DNA from: Prostheceraeus crozeri
Lineage: Eukaryota; Platyhelminthes; Polycladida; Euryleptidae
Assembly: GCA_907163375.1 (NCBI GenBank)
Contig: CAJQUW010010447.1
Span: 1-64,000 of the forward strand
DNA: 64,000 nt
Reading direction: 5' to 3'
Positions 58,313-64,000 of the stretch are shown one piece after another; position 1 is the first letter of the stretch; every line of letters begins with the position of its first letter. A program made the position numbers and the translations under genes. The notes beneath the pieces are model-generated. The model was not told the DNA's origin, made no database searches, and saw only the letters and a program-made list of their open reading frames with translations.

Positions 58313-58975
58313 ATGTCGCTGGCTTTCAATGACGTAAGATACTGTCTGTTGTATCTTGCCTCAGACAAGAAAAGTTCCTTCGAACCTTTTATGATGTATC
58401 CAGTGGAATACACCAACTATACTCAGAAAATGTTTGACAGTGTTGTACAGAATCCAAGGAAAAGAGTCCATGTGACAATTTCGTATGATGAGACCGAGTA
58501 CCGAGGAACGCTGATCAGTTTCGCTGAAAGTGAAGAGCATTTAACACCAATTTATAAATGGGCAATCCAGCTGAAGAAGTTCCATGTACCAATCGAAAGG
58601 ATTATATATGACACTCCGAGAATAGTTACTGCATCCAGACTACGTTTACCTCCGTTAACAGTGTATCCGCAATGCTCGGAAACCGAAACTGGCACTGAAG
58701 TAGAATCCGGAAGTGAGTCATCCATTATGGAATCTCAGACCGCCTCTTGTAGTGGACTTTCGCGATTTCAGCTGATGTCACCGACAAGGAGTGTGCAGCC
58801 CCTTTTGCCACTTCCGACTTTGACGTCATCTCCAGTTTCTGACTCTCGTACATTGACAATGCCCAACTACTCAGAAAGTCACTCTGTGTGTGAAGAAAAC
58901 ATGGCCAAGGAGATTCAAAGTGATACATGTATTATCATGTATCATATACATGTAGACGTTGAAGCTTTACAGTGA
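58313..58975 (+). CDS. Open exon, hypothetical protein; possible transposon-accessory N-terminus
   Basis: The frame of 220 codons starts at ATG 58313, preceded by TTTGTTTGTTTTAGAGA, a plausible splice acceptor. It opens VRYCLLYLASDKKSSFEPF, then KRVHVTISYDETEYRGTLIS and WAIQLKKFHVPIER, an apparently folded N-terminal part. A Ser/Thr/Pro-rich region (residues about 125-190) follows. The order hydrophobic strand, short linker, then a Tyr-Arg-Gly-Thr strand loosely resembles the N-terminus of the accessory gene at 45309-45677. I do not recognise a named domain. The exon may end by splicing before 58975. It is the only long undamaged non-retroviral frame in the window. It could be a host exon interrupted upstream by gypsy element 3, which lies about 100 bp before it. 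Confidence 0.5.
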   Translation: MSLAFNDVRYCLLYLASDKKSSFEPFMMYPVEYTNYTQKMFDSVVQNPRKRVHVTISYDETEYRGTLISFAESEEHLTPIYKWAIQLKKFHVPIERIIYDTPRIVTASRLRLPPLTVYPQCSETETGTEVESGSESSIMESQTASCSGLSRFQLMSPTRSVQPLLPLPTLTSSPVSDSRTLTMPNYSESHSVCEENMAKEIQSDTCIIMYHIHVDVEALQ

Positions 58976-59269
58976 AAGAAATGAAAAATCGGTGGATCAA
59001 ATTCCATGAGACATACTTCTGCCTCAGCATTATTCTGTCCAGTCCTTTCAATTGATCTGTCAGTCATCGATCTCAATCTCATAGGGACATTTTCAAAGCT
59101 CTATTTCATCAATCCTGACTTTCACTCTGCCATGGAAATTCTTTCTTATCTTCCTAGATATAACAGTGTTTGTAAACATGTAGATAGGAGTTCGAATCAT
59201 TTTAAAAGCCATACGATTCTGTTATATTTCTTCAGACAGCCGAAGTTAATGCCAAGGACAGACCCTATC
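58976..59269. other. Sequence after the open exon
   Basis: No conserved coding was recognised. Just before it, TGATACATG and CATGTATCA (58920-58943) form a short hairpin. The frame at 59006-59392 runs into the GC-rich repeat and is not supported. Confidence 0.35.
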
Positions 59270-59480
59270 AACCAGAGCGGTCGCCGCGACCGCCATGGTC
59301 AGTCGCCTTCGGAGTCGCCTAAAGGTCGCCCTCAGCGTCGCCGGGGATTCCTATTTGTCCACCGCCCTGACTGCCTGAGGCGGTCGCCTTAAGAGCCGGA
59401 GCGCAGTCGCCCGGAGGTCTACCAGCGGTCGCCTAGCAGATGAGGTGCGGTCGCCTGTAGGTAGCTGCGGTCGCCGATTC
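59270..59480 (+). repeat. GC-rich TCGCC cluster
   Basis: TCGCC occurs about ten times in 210 bp, mainly as GCGGTCGCC, in DNA that is sharply more GC-rich than its surroundings. The start GCGGTCGCCGCGACCGCC is palindromic. It may be the end region of a DNA transposon or a decayed minisatellite; no second cluster is in the window. Confidence 0.65.
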
Positions 59481-60644
59481 TACCGATTTGCCCCTACCCT
59501 TCAGTTGAAATTTCCCATTGCGCTATTAATTTGTAAAACACTAGAGCTGTCTCCCTAAGATGCAGGTGCATCAGTACTGCTCCACTGAAAACCAATAAGC
59601 TTCCTATGAGGAGTAGTAGAAATAAAGCGAAATTACACAGAATACAATATTTTGCAATACACCTGCACCGATTCAATGAAAATTTAATGTGCACACATGA
59701 AAATTGTATTTATAAGCACTGAAGATACAAAAGTACAAATTAACGATCGAAAAATACAACTGTTCTATGGAGGTTACAAAATGTTCTATGAAAGGCATCG
59801 AAAGACATAATTACGTAGTACAATCTAAATAACAGGAACTTTCTTAATTACATTGAAATTTGATGACTCCAAATTGTCAGAAAAAAGCATCGATTTTCCA
59901 GATAAAATTTTGACAGAAACATGCAGGTTTGATGTTGTTAATAAAGTTCCTGCCATTTAGATTATATGCACAATAGCAGCTACACAGATAACCAGGATAT
60001 AACACCAAATACAAGAGATGAAAAATTGAGTCACCTATTGAGAAAAGGAGTATCAGGCACAATTACTCAGCTGCAGGGGAGCGTTGGTGCCTCCTTCCAT
60101 CAGATCTATCTTTTGCGTGCTTTAGTACGCTTCTGCAGAGAGGCCTCTATTAACTTTCTCAGTCACATGAGGTCTAGAAAGTTTGATGCCGCACGATAAA
60201 TTCGGGAATTCTTGAATGGAAATTTATTGTTCCTGCCGTGAAATGAATACTTCATCGAAATATCCGCAGCCAAAATCCTTTAAAATATTTCGTTTAGTCC
60301 GCTGCCGCCGATCAGTGAGAACTGCTTTGCCTGAAAAATAAAGCTGCATTTAAAATGGTGAAGCTTCTCTACGTACGTCAGTACATTTCCACTTCATTGT
60401 GGCGTACCTAAATCAAACACAGCAAATAATTTTAAAACGATGTGAGTGGCTTTGTGATTCCAGTAAATCATTTGTGTCTGCAAAAGTCATTTGAATGATT
60501 CAGTTGATAATCAGGTCGTGCGTGGCACCGCTCTTTTAATGCCGACGATCATTGAGCGATGCAAATGACAGTGACACCTTCTGCCTTTATTTTGAATTGA
60601 AAATCTCACGTGTGCCTAATATTGAAAGTAGTCAACTAGTCATC
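59481..60644. other. Gene-free stretch
   Basis: The frames at 59494-59694 and 59966-60199 lack recognisable domains. No RNA gene or repeat was seen. Confidence 0.35.
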
Positions 60645-60945
60645 CAGGTCAATATAAACCTTAATTATGCATTAAAGCAAGTCTACATAAAGTTCGACGT
60701 AGAAACACTGTTTAGACCCCAGGTCAATATAAACCTTAATTATGCATTAAAGCAAGTCTACATAAAGTTCGACGTAGAAACACTGTTTAGACCCCAGTTC
60801 AATATATACCTTAATTATGCATTAAAGCAAGTCTACATAAAGTTCGACGTAGAAACACTGTTTAGACCCCAGGTCAATATAAACCTTAATTATGCATAAA
60901 AGCAAGTCTGCATAAAGTTTGATGTAGAAACACTGTTCAGACCAG
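60645..60945 (+). repeat. 75 bp tandem repeat, 4 copies, reading frame preserved
   Basis: Units start at 60646, 60721, 60796 and 60871 (AGGTCAATATAAACC or AGTTCAATATATACC). The first three are almost identical; the fourth has diverged and carries a stop. As 75 is 25 codons, a plus-strand frame from 60552 stays open through three units to 60899, each unit containing NLNYALKQVYIKFDVETLF. There is no similarity I recognise, so the frame may be a by-product. Confidence 0.9.
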
Positions 60946-63120
60946 CTCTATCTGCTGAGCCACAGGAATTACGACCAATTTCAATAACCAGACAGAAAGC
61001 AGTCACTGCCAAATTCTGAACGTTGTAGCGAGCTAGTGAGTGAGCGAAATGCCATTTCGGTGCTCTTGCTCAGATTTGCGCGACTCATCTTTCTCTCTAT
61101 TCATGCAACGAAACCGTTGAATGACAGTCGTAAGTCAAGGAATAAGTGGACCGGTCTTTTGAAAGAATTAGTCAATATCATGCGCTCCTGCAGGATAGGA
61201 AAAAAAAACATCACTATAGGCTGTGAAGGTTTATCAGATAGAATTGGAGGTCTGAAACAACTCATCCAATATTTTCGAAAATCACCCGGTAATTTCTTCA
61301 ATTTCCTGTTGATAGAATGAGATGTTATGAAGATTGATACGCAACCGGAAATACATTCATTCTCTGGACTGTGATCAATTGCAGCGCTCGCATCTTGAAA
61401 CAGCTATCAGATTATTTGTTAGAAAATGTTAACATGCAAAAAGTTTAATACAGCTCTTCTATTTCTTCTGAGATCTATCTAATAGAATTGATGACGTGGC
61501 CACAGGAGAAAATGTGACCTAGACATGGCCAAAGGCGAGCGAAACGGTTTACGGCTAGACGAGGCTTCAGATAGAAAATATCAGCTCAGCTAAAATTCTG
61601 GCCGTTGTAGCCGATAAGATATGTGAAACAAAAATTTTGAAGATTTCTGCCACGATTGAAAAATCCAATTAACTGTGCATAGCTCTCATTATTTATATCT
61701 GTTTAAATTTGCACTCTGAAGGCTACACATTCGCACATAAAACTTGAACAGATTCAAAACGATTAAACCTAATAGTGTGGCACTCTGTGTTATGGCCCTT
61801 TTATATTCGCAGTTCAAGGAATGGGATATTCACGAGCCTGGATGAAGTATACTTACGATGATTAGACACTTTTTATAAACCGGCATAGACGCTTTAATTC
61901 CAATCGACTTAAGACATGCTTTCTCAATCTGACGAAATCACTTGCTTCAAGCAACAATATCAATTAATCTATATTGACAAATTATCGTCTCATCAATTTC
62001 ACAGATATCCCTGAAAATTGCAAATATTTTTTGTAAAACATTAAAATCTTCTTTGAAAGAGAAAGAAGATCGATGAGACTCATTAAGCTTACTAAAAATA
62101 ATTAAGACTAATTTGCCGATGAAGTTGAGCAAACGTAAAGCACGCGAATTTAAGAAAATTCAGCAATAGCTTCGTCTATGTTCAGCTATACAGAGGTACG
62201 CCTATCGCGATGATGCATAAATGTAGTGGTAACATGTAAAAATGAGATAACTTAGTGAAATCTCTGTGGGGATGAGGTTGGTTAAATGAAATATTTTAAA
62301 CGTTGCAGCTTACTCGAAAATGTTTACCCTTATGTCTTATGGCCGTCTACTTCACGCCCGTCTAATGTCAAGTTACCAGAATTGACTTTATCTCATTGCA
62401 GCGATACCCATCAATTAGCGCCAACGCTGTGCAAAGTATCTTGCAGTCAAAGCTCGATAATCAAGAGTATAAAATACCAGGTTTACTATCTCTTAATTAT
62501 TGAAAGTCTGAATTCAAAGCATCTTATATAAGCCGCCAAATATACAAAAAATGCCGCGGCCGTATGATCTTAATTGACCGAAGTCTTAATTGTCGTGTCT
62601 GAATTAACGAGCTTCGACTGGATTCACTGTATTCATGCGAAGCGATTCGTTAACGATGTCAGTCTGTCCGCACGATTCTATTTGAATGGTCCTGAAAAAT
62701 TGGCTTGCTTTACCTATAGTCAAACATTTATAACCAAAGGAACACTTTTTTACATCACATCTAATTCAAAAGTTATCTTGTTGAAATACATGTATTTCAG
62801 TCAATTCAGTGTTTGGTATAATGTGTAGTGCGCAGGTAAACCGCTATTTACTAAATTTATCTATCATCACTTCATTTCGACTTACCTGATGCGAATTTCG
62901 TTTGATAAGTAATCCATTATATCAATATTTTCGGCTCAAGATATTCCTCGCATTTTCTATATTGTAATTTGGTTGATAATCCATTAATAAGATCAATCAA
63001 TTTACATACGATGTCCAGAGGTGTCAGTCAGGCAACTCCAAATAAGTAGAGACACGAATGAAACTTCTAGATTATTCTGCGCTATTTCTCTTTGTGAAAT
63101 GAAGCGATGACCTCTATTTC
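60946..63120. other. Gene-free stretch
   Basis: The frames at 61036-61320, 62286-62531 and 62574-62828 have no known domain. No repeat with a copy elsewhere in the window was noticed. Confidence 0.35.
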
Positions 63121-64000
63121 ACCCCTCGAGTTGAAATGTGATCTTCCGATTGCGCTGCGCTATCGAAGGCGCACGAGAAAGTTATCTGCTATCGGGCTGG
63201 ACTGGACAAAGCGCTCTTGTGTGCGTACAACCAACAGTTGAAATATTGTCGTTCAGTGAATTGGTTGTTGTTCAGTGAAGTTGAATGGCGCCACATCATA
63301 TGAGGGGCTGCTGTGATTTTTGGAGATGGGCGATTTGACCACACCTAGCTCATTGTTTGGCAATTAATGCGGGGCGCTATTTGGTGTTTCGAAGTTTTCA
63401 TAGATGAGGCGGTGTTGAGGTGTGAGACAAATTCAATGAGGGGCTGTTGACTGTTATTTCTTGAAGTTTGACAATTTGACAGAATCTCAATTATTAGATA
63501 ATCGTTGTTCGGCGCTACTTTCCGTATCGAATGCTATATGGTGACGGGCAAAACGAGAGGAGAGATTCCTACCTTTCAAATAAACAAGTGAATATCATAT
63601 CAAACCCGTTGTTTCTGATGTTAAATTCTAAACGTTAATGCTCATCATCAGTATCAGTACACATACAAATATTACATGAGTTACAAATATTACAAATACA
63701 TGAGTTGCGAAGGTGTTGTTCTTGATGGTATTTTTCGGTGTACTCCTCTGAATGCACGAGTCAATGTCTTGGGTGGATACGAACCGGGGTGGGCGGTGAG
63801 GGGTGGGCGGTGAAGAGTGAATACAGAGCGCTTAGCGTGGCTTACGGGAGATGAGAGAGCTCCCATTCTTAAGTCTTGATGTATGAGGCGAAGTTTGTGT
63901 AAAGGCGGATTACATATTTATCACACAGCGATTACATCTTTATGAGATTCGAGGATGAACAGGATCTGTTTACTTGTGGGAATCGAAAAGGCAAAGATTG
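63121..64000. other. Stretch with weak direct repeats at the window end
   Basis: ATGAGGGGCTGCTG (about 63300) and ATGAGGGGCTGTTG (about 63437) start two diverged units of about 140 bp sharing GATTTGAC and CGGCGCTA-type pieces. GGGGTGGGCGGTGA is repeated at about 63787-63812. No gene was recognised. Confidence 0.4.

Noticed and set aside
59006-59392. 128-codon plus-strand frame
   Set aside because: Its second half is the translated TCGCC cluster and the first half has no conserved features.

Overview
The window is eukaryotic and almost certainly animal. It is AT-rich, has no operons or Shine-Dalgarno sites, shows GT-AG introns and AATAAA signals, and carries a dense, nested set of metazoan-type mobile elements: three Ty3/gypsy LTR retrotransposons, a THAP-domain P-type transposon, a TNP2-like (En/Spm-related) transposase with accessory exons, an uncharacterised transposase-like gene, a tRNA-derived SINE and many foldback repeats. 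This mix fits an invertebrate, probably marine, but the sequence does not name the species. I found no convincing intact host gene. The best candidate for one open coding exon is at 58313-58975, and even that resembles transposon-associated proteins.

Layout. 742-14345: a roughly 0.9-1.15 kb interspersed repeat (here R1) in direct tandem, split by two insertions. The first is a 4,983 bp terminal-inverted-repeat element (861-5843) whose ends are packed with GCTACGTAG palindromes. The second is a 6,453 bp Ty3/gypsy element (7232-13684, minus strand, 4 bp target duplication GTGG). 14.3-20.4 kb: gene-poor DNA with a TIR pair, a TACTAC-type simple repeat and a 190 bp tandem repeat. 20.8-26.9 kb: a palindromic R1 copy, then a second Ty3/gypsy element (plus strand) whose pol is interrupted by a 2,296 bp P-type element (23863-26158) with 31 bp TIRs and an 8 bp duplication ACCCAACT.

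26.9-32.1 kb is AT-rich and gene-free apart from a CACGTG cluster. From 32146 to 52002, matching termini (CCCACCCAGAAC), arrays of AACGTT at both ends and a near-perfect 8 bp flanking duplication suggest one giant (about 19.9 kb) DNA transposon. It holds a decayed TNP2-like transposase (42.3-44.7 kb), a multi-exon accessory gene (44.8-50.3 kb) and nested guests: a transposase-like gene flanked by GTCAGATCGTTACC repeats, a SINE, a long foldback and a 278 bp tandem array. From 53185 to 58214 lies a young, nearly intact CsRn1-type Ty3/gypsy element on the minus strand, with a CHCC Gag finger, a tRNA-Trp-like primer site, and a canonical T TTA AAC slippery site directly before the gag stop. 58.2-64 kb holds one open exon, a GC-rich TCGCC cluster, a 75 bp tandem repeat and otherwise featureless DNA.

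Nearly every coding region carries frameshifts or stops. These may be genuine decay or, in part, uncorrected long-read errors. The near-identical LTRs next to damaged reading frames make that alternative worth keeping in mind.
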